Shown here: positions 7,105 through 13,945 of the stretch, one piece after another
Layout of the letters: each line of letters starts with the position of its first letter
How positions within the stretch are numbered: position 1 is the first letter of the stretch
Assembly: GCA_964453035.1 (NCBI GenBank)
Contig: CAYVOX010000060.1
Location: 1 to 17,272, forward strand
Source: CAYVOX01 sp964453035
Lineage (GTDB): Bacteria > Chloroflexota > Anaerolineae > Anaerolineales > Anaerolineaceae
Reading direction: 5' to 3'
DNA: 17,272 nt
Notes under the pieces: generated by a model
Told to the model about the DNA's origin: nothing
Seen by the model: the letters and a program-made list of their open reading frames with translations, nothing else
Databases searched by the model: none
Position numbers and translations under genes: made by a program

Positions 7105-8448
7105 TCACTGCCCTACCATCACGGAGCTTATCGAATCTACCAGCGCCTGCACAACGTATTTACGATACGGACCAACGGGGCATCCTGCGTAAATGCCGGT
7201 GGTTTTCCCGTCATGGAATGTGCGTACCAGCGGTTTTTCCCAATCAGGGTAGGGGATAGGGGCATTGCGGTCATAACCAGTAAAGGCGTTGAACTTCTTA
7301 ATCGCGTGGAAAATCATCAGGTCAGTATTTTCTGCGGTGAACTCGGTGGGCAGTTCGATGGCGTAGTCAAAACCTTCTTCGATGGCTTTACGGTATGCCG
7401 CGTAGGTCTCGAACTTCGTATGCTTTGGGTCCCAGTATTCGTCGGCGTATTCGTCATAAGAGGTGACGACCTCCCATTTTCCCTGCCACACAGACATCAC
7501 TTCACGGATGCGAGCGATGAGGGGCTCGCGGTAAAGCGCTGCGTGCGTATCCTGTGTCTCTTTTTTGAAGGGGTGTCCGTGTCTTGAGAGGATGACCAGC
7601 ACGCTGGCGTCATTTCTCAGGTCTTTGAGCTGGTCCAACAAGATCTGGGCATAGGCTTCTCGCATGGGGCTCTGATTACCGACCTGATCTGCCATGATCA
7701 CCTTTGCCCGCCCGGCAACGTATTCATGAGTCTTCACCAGCGAGTGGCCAAAATCCTCAAAGTCGCTGTACACTGCGCTGTTGAAATTCTGATAGACAAT
7801 GGTTTCGCATCCGGATGCCAGTAATTCCTCTACTGCATTCTTTATGGTAATGGGCTTCATGTAGTGGATGTTGCGGAATTCTGTACCCGGGAAACGAGAC
7901 TCCAGTTCTTCAACGGCTTCATCATATGCTTTGCGTAGCTGATTCCGCCATGAGACTTTTTTCTCTGGCAGTAAATGTCCGTAATACCAACCAACCACCT
8001 TGGCTCCGACTTTATCGCACACGTCGGGGAAGCCATTGGGTCCATCTCCCCTGTAGAGGAAGTAGCCGTGATCCCAGGGATTTTTCTTGTTAACCTTAAC
8101 CCACTTATATTTGCATTCCACGTAAGGTTTACCGGCATTATTAGTGAAGGATCCCCTGGCATCAATCAATTGTTTTGGCTTGAATTCCTCACGCGCCAGT
8201 GGGTTTTGCGGATCGATGAGGCCTGTGCCGCGGTCGGCGAGGATTAACTTGACCAGGAAGGATGGCAGGGTGTAATTAAAAACGTGTTCCATGAAATGGA
8301 CATAGAATTCTGGTTCATAATCCTCCGGCATGCCCAGCTCACCGATGATAACGCCAACTTTTCCGGTGGCTGTGCCAGGCTGGTTTTTAAAGAGGACTTC
8401 GTAACCATACTGCTTGCCAAATTTAAGTTTTAAGTGCCAACCGTTCAT
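7105..8448 (-). CDS. Ferrochelatase-like (class II chelatase fold) protein
   Basis: The 447-residue protein has the two-lobed pattern of ferrochelatases. The N-terminal strand VGVIIGELGMPEDYEPEFYV (31-50) matches the GVLLxNLGTPxxPEPxxV opening. LSRHGHP (288-294) corresponds to the SAHxLP loop with the metal-site His (here His290). LPTEFTAENTDLM (366-378) corresponds to the GFVADHLExL segment with the second metal-site acid (Asp376 by my alignment, Glu373 nearby). It is about 100-130 residues longer than typical ferrochelatases, with inserts around 75-165 and 325-360. Family members insert Fe2+ or Co2+ into tetrapyrroles, but no haem or cobalamin gene is near. It may be a repurposed chelatase fold. 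AAGGGG before the ATG supports the start; the membrane-protein gene lies 12 bp upstream. Confidence 0.6.
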   Translation of the reverse strand: MNGWHLKLKFGKQYGYEVLFKNQPGTATGKVGVIIGELGMPEDYEPEFYVHFMEHVFNYTLPSFLVKLILADRGTGLIDPQNPLAREEFKPKQLIDARGSFTNNAGKPYVECKYKWVKVNKKNPWDHGYFLYRGDGPNGFPDVCDKVGAKVVGWYYGHLLPEKKVSWRNQLRKAYDEAVEELESRFPGTEFRNIHYMKPITIKNAVEELLASGCETIVYQNFNSAVYSDFEDFGHSLVKTHEYVAGRAKVIMADQVGNQSPMREAYAQILLDQLKDLRNDASVLVILSRHGHPFKKETQDTHAALYREPLIARIREVMSVWQGKWEVVTSYDEYADEYWDPKHTKFETYAAYRKAIEEGFDYAIELPTEFTAENTDLMIFHAIKKFNAFTGYDRNAPIPYPDWEKPLVRTFHDGKTTGIYAGCPVGPYRKYVVQALVDSISSVMVGQ

Positions 8449-8460
8449 GGTTTTCCCCTT

Positions 8461-9072
8461 TCACGCTGCCAATTCTGAGGTGTAATTCCGGTAGAGCAAC
8501 CAGCAGGCCACAGCAAAGGCAACCTGCCCGATGGTGTTCATGCTTTCCTCAATCCACTGTGTGGCTACGGTCTGTTCGCTACCGCTGGCCATGCCGCTCA
8601 TACCCAGCATGCACAGCACGGCAACAATGAAAAGATAGGCGGCTATTCGGGCTTTGCGTTTGAAGGAGATATAGGTCAAAATTCCCTGCGCGCCAAGGCT
8701 GGAGAGGGTCATCATGGCAAGCAGAGGGATCTTCCAGGTTGCCATAGCCAGAACGACGGTTGGCGCCTGGAAGGTTCTGGTACGTGCCAGTAAAATGGTG
8801 GTCACCAGCAAGGCCAGGAAGCCAGGTGCGAGCAGGATGAATTGGATATCGCTCATCCATTGAATATCAGCGATGCCGAGGGTGAAGAGGAGTTTCCAGG
8901 TGGCTTTGAGGATGCCGCCGGAAAAGACCAGCAGTGAGCCGCCCATGCACATTCTTGAGCAGGATTGGCCGCGCGCCAGGCGCACTGTCCGCACCAGAAA
9001 GAAAGCGCCCACCAGAAAAGCGATGTTTGGGACAAAATCCAGGAGAACGAGAGGAAGCGTGTAAGTTTCCAT
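8461..9072 (-). CDS. Six-TM membrane protein of unknown function
   Basis: I do not recognise a family. The 203-residue protein is almost entirely hydrophobic with about six membrane helices (near 7-30, 43-66, 76-97, 104-136, 143-164 and 176-195), short basic loops (RLARGQSCSR, KRKAR) and no signal peptide. Cys38, Cys42, Cys154 and Cys190 are its only cysteines. It sits between the DUF35 gene (45-bp gap) and the chelatase-fold gene (12 bp), so it is part of the operon. GAGGG before the ATG supports the start. It could anchor the enzyme complex to the membrane, transport a lipid product or bind a cofactor; none of these is shown. Confidence 0.75.
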   Translation of the reverse strand: METYTLPLVLLDFVPNIAFLVGAFFLVRTVRLARGQSCSRMCMGGSLLVFSGGILKATWKLLFTLGIADIQWMSDIQFILLAPGFLALLVTTILLARTRTFQAPTVVLAMATWKIPLLAMMTLSSLGAQGILTYISFKRKARIAAYLFIVAVLCMLGMSGMASGSEQTVATQWIEESMNTIGQVAFAVACWLLYRNYTSELAA

Positions 9073-9117
9073 GAGACCCTCATTGCAGGGGTGGAGTTGC
9101 CCTGTGTACCAGGTAGA

Positions 9118-9564
9118 CTAATTATCAAGTACGAATCCGTAACCATACACCCAGGCGCCGGTATCCTCGCGTTTATGCTTGCGTAATACCATCTTGACGC
9201 GCGCGCCAGGCTTAACATCAGCAGGATCTGCCACCCGAATAATATCCACCATCAGGTGAATGCCGTCATCAAGCCGCACAATGGCCTGGACGCGGGGCAT
9301 GCTATCACCATAACCAATTGCCGGGAAGCCGACATCATCCAGGGCAGCGACGACGATCTCACCTGTCTGCGCGCATTGGTAGGGTTCCATACAACGTTCA
9401 TGACAGGCCGGGCAGATCAGGCCGGTGCGGGGCGGGAAGAATATTTGACCGCAATGGGTGCAGCGCGTCCCTTCCAGGCGGTAGCGGGCAGCGCGGTTAC
9501 GATACCAGAGCGTGCTGGAGAAGGTATCCCAGCGGACGAATTGTTCAGGGAATTGATCGCTCAT
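9118..9564 (-). CDS. DUF35 zinc-ribbon/OB-fold protein, thiolase-associated subunit
   Basis: The 148-residue protein has a rubredoxin-like zinc ribbon with four cysteines in two knuckles (CTHC at 35-38 and CPAC at 51-54), then an OB-fold beta domain (TGEIVVAALD to VKMVLRKHK). This is the DUF35/ChsH2-type architecture. Established partners are thiolase-fold enzymes: archaeal acetoacetyl-CoA thiolase/HMG-CoA synthase, BbsA of anaerobic toluene breakdown, and the Ltp2-ChsH2 aldolase of steroid side-chain degradation. There the subunit forms part of the CoA-binding channel. Its gene starts 3 bp after the thiolase stop, as expected for a stoichiometric partner. Zinc ligands are intact, so the subunit is probably functional. 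Confidence 0.9.
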   Translation of the reverse strand: MSDQFPEQFVRWDTFSSTLWYRNRAARYRLEGTRCTHCGQIFFPPRTGLICPACHERCMEPYQCAQTGEIVVAALDDVGFPAIGYGDSMPRVQAIVRLDDGIHLMVDIIRVADPADVKPGARVKMVLRKHKREDTGAWVYGYGFVLDN

Positions 9565-9567
9565 GGT

Positions 9568-10761
9568 TTACCAGCCTTTCTGCACCACGCCGATTACATC
9601 CAGCGAGTGGTGCGTCCCGTAAGATGAGTTGACACCTACTACAGGATCGTTAACCTGGCGTTCGCCAGCCTTGCCGATAATCTGCCAGTAGTTCTCCAGC
9701 ATACCCGCCTGGAAATCTGATCCCGCTGAACCGTGACCGAAAGCCGGGCCACCGCCATAAGTGTTGACCGGGCACTGGCTATCGAGCGTCATACCGCCTG
9801 AAAGAACGTACTCTTTGCCCTTGCCGAGTTCGCAAATCCCCATGGCTTCCAGAGCCATCATTCCTTCGTAGGCGGTCAGATCATGCACCTGAACGATGTT
9901 AATGTCTTCTTTTGAGATCCCGGCTACTTCGTAGGCTTCCCTGGTAGCCGCCATCAGGCCGGGCAGTTCAGCCAGGTCATATTCTTGCATGCCCGGGACG
10001 GGGTAATTGAAGAAGTTGCCGATGTAGGGCGGGCGGAAAGCATATGCCACATCGAAGAACACCGGTTTGGCGGTGTACTTGTGGGCGATATCCTCACCGA
10101 CAAAGATCATAGCACTGGCGACGCCGCCGCGATTCGTGGCCTGGCGGTCGCGTTCGGCATCCGGGTTGTCTGCGCATAGCTCTTCGAGCACAGGCATCGG
10201 CTTGCCAAAGTTTGCTGCCAGAGGATTACGGCGGGCATACCAGTTGCACTGGTATGCCCAGGTGCCGGCGGCTTCCAGCGGCACATCGTACTTGCGGCGA
10301 TAGTATGCATCGCGCATGGCGCCGTAATTGATGTGGGTCATACCCATCATGAAGTCGAAATCCACGTAGTTACCCTGTGAATTCATGGCTTCCATGGCGT
10401 CGTAGTTATCTGAACGGGCAAAACCCATTGAGACCACCACATCACAGCGACCGGACGCAATGGCATTCCAGGCTACGTAGGAGGCGATACCGTTGCCGGC
10501 ACAAGCGTTGGTGATTGGAACAACCGGCTTTGGAAGAATACCCAGCGCGTCAGCAATCTGCGGGCCGGGGGAGGAATCCGCGATGGCACGGTCGTTGTAG
10601 TTGCAGGCTACCAGGTCCACGTCTCTGACCGGAATATCAGCCTCTTTCAAAACGTTCCAGAACGCCTCTCCTGCCATCTGCCGCCAGGTCCAGTCCATGG
10701 GGATGTTCGGGGGCGTGATCCATCCGCCTACCATCATGACTCTGCGATTGATTCTCTTCAT
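9568..10761 (-). CDS. Thiolase-superfamily enzyme (SCP-x/archaeal ACAT-like)
   Basis: The 397-residue protein has the nucleophile loop NACAGNG with Cys87, the HD pair in QVHDLTAYEG (293-294), and the GGGPAFGHGSAGSDF block with His343 corresponding to GHPxGATG of thiolases. The C-terminal loop where classic thiolases carry the second catalytic Cys reads SSYGTHHS (379-386) with no Cys. The protein belongs to the SCP-x/acetoacetyl-CoA thiolase branch that pairs with DUF35 proteins. Normal activity is Claisen condensation or thiolytic cleavage of acyl-CoAs; loss of the second Cys leaves open an acyltransferase or aldolase role. An SD-like AGAGGT precedes the ATG; the HMGCS-like gene ends 15 bp upstream and DUF35 starts 3 bp downstream. 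Confidence 0.88.
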   Translation of the reverse strand: MKRINRRVMMVGGWITPPNIPMDWTWRQMAGEAFWNVLKEADIPVRDVDLVACNYNDRAIADSSPGPQIADALGILPKPVVPITNACAGNGIASYVAWNAIASGRCDVVVSMGFARSDNYDAMEAMNSQGNYVDFDFMMGMTHINYGAMRDAYYRRKYDVPLEAAGTWAYQCNWYARRNPLAANFGKPMPVLEELCADNPDAERDRQATNRGGVASAMIFVGEDIAHKYTAKPVFFDVAYAFRPPYIGNFFNYPVPGMQEYDLAELPGLMAATREAYEVAGISKEDINIVQVHDLTAYEGMMALEAMGICELGKGKEYVLSGGMTLDSQCPVNTYGGGPAFGHGSAGSDFQAGMLENYWQIIGKAGERQVNDPVVGVNSSYGTHHSLDVIGVVQKGW

Positions 10762-10776
10762 AAGGACCTCTTGGCT

Positions 10777-11859
10777 TTAGTAGAAATTCGATAAGCGGTG
10801 TGGTGATTGAATCAACTTCTTCTCGTACTTCAACATGGTGGCGTAATCCACCATGATTTTGTCGTCAAGTTGTTCAATAACCAGGCCGCTGTGCGGACGG
10901 CGTTCTGAGATGGCTCCGGCGCAGACCAGCGACCAGGCGTCGCAGCCAGCACCCGCCCCATAATCAATAACGCCAATGCGCTCGCCGGGTTCGGCGAAGT
11001 CCAGGATGTGCGCCAGCGCGAGGGGAACGCCCGCCGCGCCGCAGTCACCAATCTGAGCGGTCAATACGTAGGGTAGAACCTGCATCATGTCCAGTTCTAG
11101 TTTACCCATCGTCAGTAATGGGCGAAAGCCGGTCTTTTGCGGAACGGCAAATTTGGTAAAATCGGCCGGCGTGAGGCCAGTTTTGGCGAATAAATTCTGC
11201 CCGGCAGGAACGATGTGATCGAGCAAGCCCCAGTTACCAACCCAGCCGACAAATCCTGCGCCAGGCTGGATAAAGCGTTCACCCTCCGTGCGGAAGTAAT
11301 CGTTCTGATCGTGGGAGTGAGTCGCCAGGGCTTCAAGATGGGCAATTGGATTGTCGCTGCCAAGCACGAAGGCCACTGCGCCAGCCGAAGCGACGTATTC
11401 CAGTACCATGCCAGGTTGAGTGTGACGGTTAATCGTGTCTGCACCGATGACCAGGGCATAGTCGATTTGACCGGACTCGATCATTGCAGCGGCCATCCAC
11501 AGGGCAGTGGAACCGGATTTATCAGCACACTGCACATCGGTAGCCAGGATTGATTTCGGTAGGTTAAGCGCATCCACCATGACGGTGGCGGCGGCTTTGG
11601 TGGCGTAGGGACTGGTGCCAGTGCCCAGGAGCAGTGCGCCAATTTTGTTTGTCTCAATCCTGCTGCGCTCCAGGGCCTGCCTTGCGGCGGCTACAGCCAG
11701 CGTCAGCGTGTCCTCTTCGGGTCCCAGCACGCCGCGTTCGCCAATTGAGAGAACATCAAAGAAACTGGGGGCGAGGTTCTTCCAGACTTTCCAGATTTCC
11801 GCGGCTTCAATGCGGTATTTTGGAAGCGCGACGCCATAAGAGATGATGCCTGTTTTCAA
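10777..11859 (-). CDS. Archaeal-type HMG-CoA synthase homologue with altered active site
   Basis: I place the start at the TTG at 11859: GGAGG lies 5 bases upstream and the protein then begins MKTGIISYGVALPKYRI, the family N terminus (360 aa). An upstream start would overlap the SCP2 gene. Diagnostic segments are EEDTLTLAVAAARQAL, IGADT and YGAGAGCDAWS. The nucleophile is Cys111 (DVQCADKSG). By comparison with remembered archaeal and S. aureus sequences, the catalytic Glu of GSESHPYA is Gly81 (GTGTSPYA), the His of FHxP is Ala238 (FAVPQ), and the Asn of GNTYSG is Asp272. HMG-CoA synthesis from acetyl-CoA and acetoacetyl-CoA is therefore doubtful. Gene order with thiolase and DUF35 matches the archaeal complex. 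Confidence 0.85.
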   Translation of the reverse strand: MKTGIISYGVALPKYRIEAAEIWKVWKNLAPSFFDVLSIGERGVLGPEEDTLTLAVAAARQALERSRIETNKIGALLLGTGTSPYATKAAATVMVDALNLPKSILATDVQCADKSGSTALWMAAAMIESGQIDYALVIGADTINRHTQPGMVLEYVASAGAVAFVLGSDNPIAHLEALATHSHDQNDYFRTEGERFIQPGAGFVGWVGNWGLLDHIVPAGQNLFAKTGLTPADFTKFAVPQKTGFRPLLTMGKLELDMMQVLPYVLTAQIGDCGAAGVPLALAHILDFAEPGERIGVIDYGAGAGCDAWSLVCAGAISERRPHSGLVIEQLDDKIMVDYATMLKYEKKLIQSPHRLSNFY

Positions 11860-11876
11860 ATTGACCTCCGTGAGAA

Positions 11877-11905
11877 CCCTGCGAAGGGTTTCAACCCGTG
11901 CAGGG
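11877..11905 (-). other. Intergenic hairpin between SCP2 and HMGCS-like genes
   Basis: CCCTGC (11877-11882) pairs with GCAGGG (11900-11905), and inside it GGGT pairs with ACCC around a 4-base loop, with small internal bulges. No T tract follows on the minus strand, so it is not a terminator. It sits in the 61-bp spacer just before the SD of the HMGCS-like gene and could be an mRNA processing or stability element. Confidence 0.4.
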
Positions 11906-11920
11906 CTGGCAGTGGAAGGA

Positions 11921-12253
11921 TTAGTACTTCTTGGGTAGATTCCACAGGCCGGAGAATGCGATGGCATCCATCATCGGGCCTTTCATTTTTAGCAGCTTGG
12001 CATTGACCAGTTTCATTGGCGGAGTTTCACCGGTGAACATCTGAACGATATGTTCGCTATTCCCCGAGATAGTCAACCTGGGTTCTTTGGTTTTTCCTTC
12101 TTCAACGGTCGCAGTGCCATCCTGGATGGTCAGAGTCCACTGCGAGGGTTCCTGTCCTTGCAGGTCGAACAGGATGATGCGATTCCAGCCCTTTGCTTTT
12201 TCAGGTTTGAACAGGCCGGGTAGGGATTGCATAACTTCTTTAATCGTAGCCAT
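11921..12253 (-). CDS. SCP2 sterol-carrier-domain protein
   Basis: The ATG at 12253 follows AAAGGAG by 7 bases and gives a 110-residue protein that is one SCP2 domain and nothing else. Family features are TLTIQDGTATVEEG (40-53), PRLTISG (58-64) and the closing AKLLKMKGPMMDAIAFSGLW (85-104), corresponding to the GKLxIKGDxxxAxxL helix. SCP2 domains have a hydrophobic tunnel that binds sterols, fatty acids or acyl-CoA and often serve lipid-modifying enzymes in the cytoplasm. Eukaryotic SCP-x fuses this domain to a thiolase, so finding it next to an SCP-x-like thiolase and HMGCS homologue suggests it delivers a hydrophobic substrate to them. Longer upstream starts exist but lack an SD and overlap the next gene. 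Confidence 0.88.
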   Translation of the reverse strand: MATIKEVMQSLPGLFKPEKAKGWNRIILFDLQGQEPSQWTLTIQDGTATVEEGKTKEPRLTISGNSEHIVQMFTGETPPMKLVNAKLLKMKGPMMDAIAFSGLWNLPKKY

Positions 12254-12296
12254 CTCTTTTCTCCTTTGTTTTAAAAAAATTGTTGTTAGGACGACC

Positions 12297-12827
12297 TCAC
12301 CAGCCAGGCGGATTTGCAAACACATCCAGCCAGGGCAAGCGGTGGGTGAAGATGATGAATTCAGACAGGGCAACCATGAAAACGCTCACTGAAATCCACT
12401 TGAAGCCGCGGCTGAGTTCCACTTTATCCAGGTGTTGCTCAAGGATGACCCCGGTGATGGACGTCAGGATGGTAGCAATGTTGGCAAAAAGGATTTCCAG
12501 AAAAACGCTTTCCAGTTTGATAAAATAGGCGCAGCCAACGTAGAACCAGACAATCACCAGCAAGGAATAAATGACCGCGTTGAAGGCGCGCACATGGAAG
12601 AACTTACCGCGCGACGAAATCTGCTTGCGGAAGCATGCGAATTCGATCAGCGATGCGAAGATGTAGGCAAAGAAAGCCACCTTCATATGCTGGTACACCG
12701 ACTCATTTGTGCCACTGATGATAGCCGTTATGCCATTGGGAAACCATTCATACAGGTAATGCAGGAGCAGAAACAGCCCTTGCAGTAGGACCACTTTACC
12801 GAGTAAAGACATGCGCGTGTTTTTCAA
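12297..12827 (-). CDS. DUF6512-like multi-TM membrane protein
   Basis: The 176-residue protein has about five membrane helices. HYLYEWFP (23-30), GTNESVYQHMK (39-49) and the end segment THRLPWLDVFANPPG (161-175) resemble the conserved blocks I associate with DUF6512, a family of unknown function. The start is a TTG with AGGGG 8 bases upstream; an internal ATG at 12812 has no SD. It lies 23 bp after the 347-aa gene and 43 bp before the SCP2 gene, so it belongs to the operon. The conserved acidic and His residues near membrane edges (E27, E42, H47, H162) would suit a metal or lipid site, but this is speculation. Confidence 0.7.
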   Translation of the reverse strand: MKNTRMSLLGKVVLLQGLFLLLHYLYEWFPNGITAIISGTNESVYQHMKVAFFAYIFASLIEFACFRKQISSRGKFFHVRAFNAVIYSLLVIVWFYVGCAYFIKLESVFLEILFANIATILTSITGVILEQHLDKVELSRGFKWISVSVFMVALSEFIIFTHRLPWLDVFANPPGW

Positions 12828-12850
12828 GGTCTCATCCCCTTGTTCAACTC

Positions 12851-13894
12851 TTAATCTACCGGACCGAATATCTTTTCCTGTACCTTGAGGATGCGCTCCA
12901 TATCATCCGCGGGGACGGTGGTGAGTTCGAAGATGCACCCACATGCGTCGGGGTGCATGGCAAGGGATTTGACAAGGCGGTATTGCGGCGAGACCATTGG
13001 CGGCATGGTGATCATCATAGTGGCTTGCCCGTGAACTTCGTCAAAGCGGCAGATGCCGTAGCCGAGAGAAAAGCGCGGCAGGTTGTTCCATTCTTCAACC
13101 CGGCGGTAAATTCCGGCCAGCTCGCAGTTCTTCAACAGGCTAATCCGGATGGTTTTTTCGCCTTCCTCGCGGTCTTCGCCCTTGACGTAGTATTGGTCAG
13201 CAAACATACCGCGCAAGCCGAGTTCCATCAAGTCGCCGATATCCTCGAAGCCGGCGGCTGGCAGGACGGTGGCGAAGAATTCCTTTGAGATAGCCCACAT
13301 GAACTCCTCGGCGACGGAATCCACGGCTTTTTTGAGTGCTTCGGGTCCCTCGCGTCGAACCAACGCAGCAGCGTTGACTCCACCCCATATGAGATAGCGG
13401 TTGTAATTTGCCACTGAGCGCAGGCACGAGTCGAACCAGCTTTCGATAATATCGGGATCGAGTAAACCGGCTTCCAGCCCGTTGAGGCTGGCTTGCTGGT
13501 GCGCGCGCATCACTTCAGCCCAGTCAGCGGGTGTTTCCCAGCCCCGGGCTGCCAGGGCGTCGATGCGTTCCTCCGGGACAATGCCATCCCGCTTCGCCAG
13601 CTCTTTCATATCAGCCAGGTAACGTTCGAAGAATTCTTCTGCCTGCGCAGTCAGCTCAGGGTCTGTTTCCCACTCGGGGTGATTGGCGCCCTTGAGCAGG
13701 ATCTTGCGGCGCAGTTTCATTTCATGTTCCACCGAGGTCCAATAAGCAGCCATCACGCGCATACCGGGAAAAACATCCTGGTTTGGTAGATCTTCACCGT
13801 AGTAAAAAACATCCAGGTGGTTTTCGGCGAGCAACTTGCGGGCGTGCTTGAGGTTGCGCGCCCATTTATGGTTGTGGTACTCGTCGTAGTGCAT
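12851..13894 (-). CDS. Unknown protein with Cys-rich C-terminal domain (possibly ATC-hydrolase-like)
   Basis: I do not firmly recognise this 347-residue soluble protein. The ATG at 13894 follows AAGGAG by 6 bases; a longer reading to 13921 lacks an SD and crosses a U tract. Residues 1-200 are helical and rich in Glu, Lys and Trp. The C-terminal part has spaced cysteines: NCEL (Cys257), GICRFD (Cys282) and HPDACGCIFEL (Cys318, Cys320). That spacing faintly recalls L-2-amino-thiazoline-4-carboxylate hydrolase-type or DUF6125-like domains, with a CxFD strand and a C-x-FE strand. It is the first structural gene after the regulator, behind an attenuator-like hairpin, so it is probably specific to this pathway. 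A metal or Fe-S site is possible but unproven. Confidence 0.75.
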   Translation of the reverse strand: MHYDEYHNHKWARNLKHARKLLAENHLDVFYYGEDLPNQDVFPGMRVMAAYWTSVEHEMKLRRKILLKGANHPEWETDPELTAQAEEFFERYLADMKELAKRDGIVPEERIDALAARGWETPADWAEVMRAHQQASLNGLEAGLLDPDIIESWFDSCLRSVANYNRYLIWGGVNAAALVRREGPEALKKAVDSVAEEFMWAISKEFFATVLPAAGFEDIGDLMELGLRGMFADQYYVKGEDREEGEKTIRISLLKNCELAGIYRRVEEWNNLPRFSLGYGICRFDEVHGQATMMITMPPMVSPQYRLVKSLAMHPDACGCIFELTTVPADDMERILKVQEKIFGPVD

Positions 13895-13910
13895 CGACTT
13901 CTCCTTGGTT

Positions 13911-13936
13911 AAAAAAATCACCGCGCCACCGCGCGG
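13911..13936 (-). terminator. Attenuator-like terminator between regulator and operon
   Basis: On the minus strand CCGCGC-GGTG-GCGCGG (13936-13921) forms an all-GC 6-bp stem with a 4-base loop, followed by TGA and then seven T residues (13917-13911). It lies 9 bases after the regulator stop. The next SD begins 4 bases beyond the U tract, so no separate promoter fits between. Partial termination would give more regulator than enzyme mRNA, or the site could be regulated. Confidence 0.65.
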
Positions 13937-13945
13937 CAGATTAAC

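Noticed and set aside
9568..11859. Assignment of the thiolase and HMGCS-like genes to the mevalonate pathway
   Set aside because: No HMG-CoA reductase or mevalonate kinase is present, and the HMGCS homologue appears to lack key catalytic residues; kept only as a family resemblance.
11860..11967. Longer N terminus for the HMGCS-like protein starting at 11967
   Set aside because: It lacks an SD, overlaps the SCP2 gene and adds a Pro/Ser-rich stretch unlike the family. The TTG at 11859 has GGAGG 5 bases upstream and gives the expected N terminus.
12254..12373. Longer N terminus for the SCP2 protein starting at 12373
   Set aside because: It overlaps the DUF6512-like gene and crosses the U tract; the ATG at 12253 has a strong SD and yields a standard single SCP2 domain.
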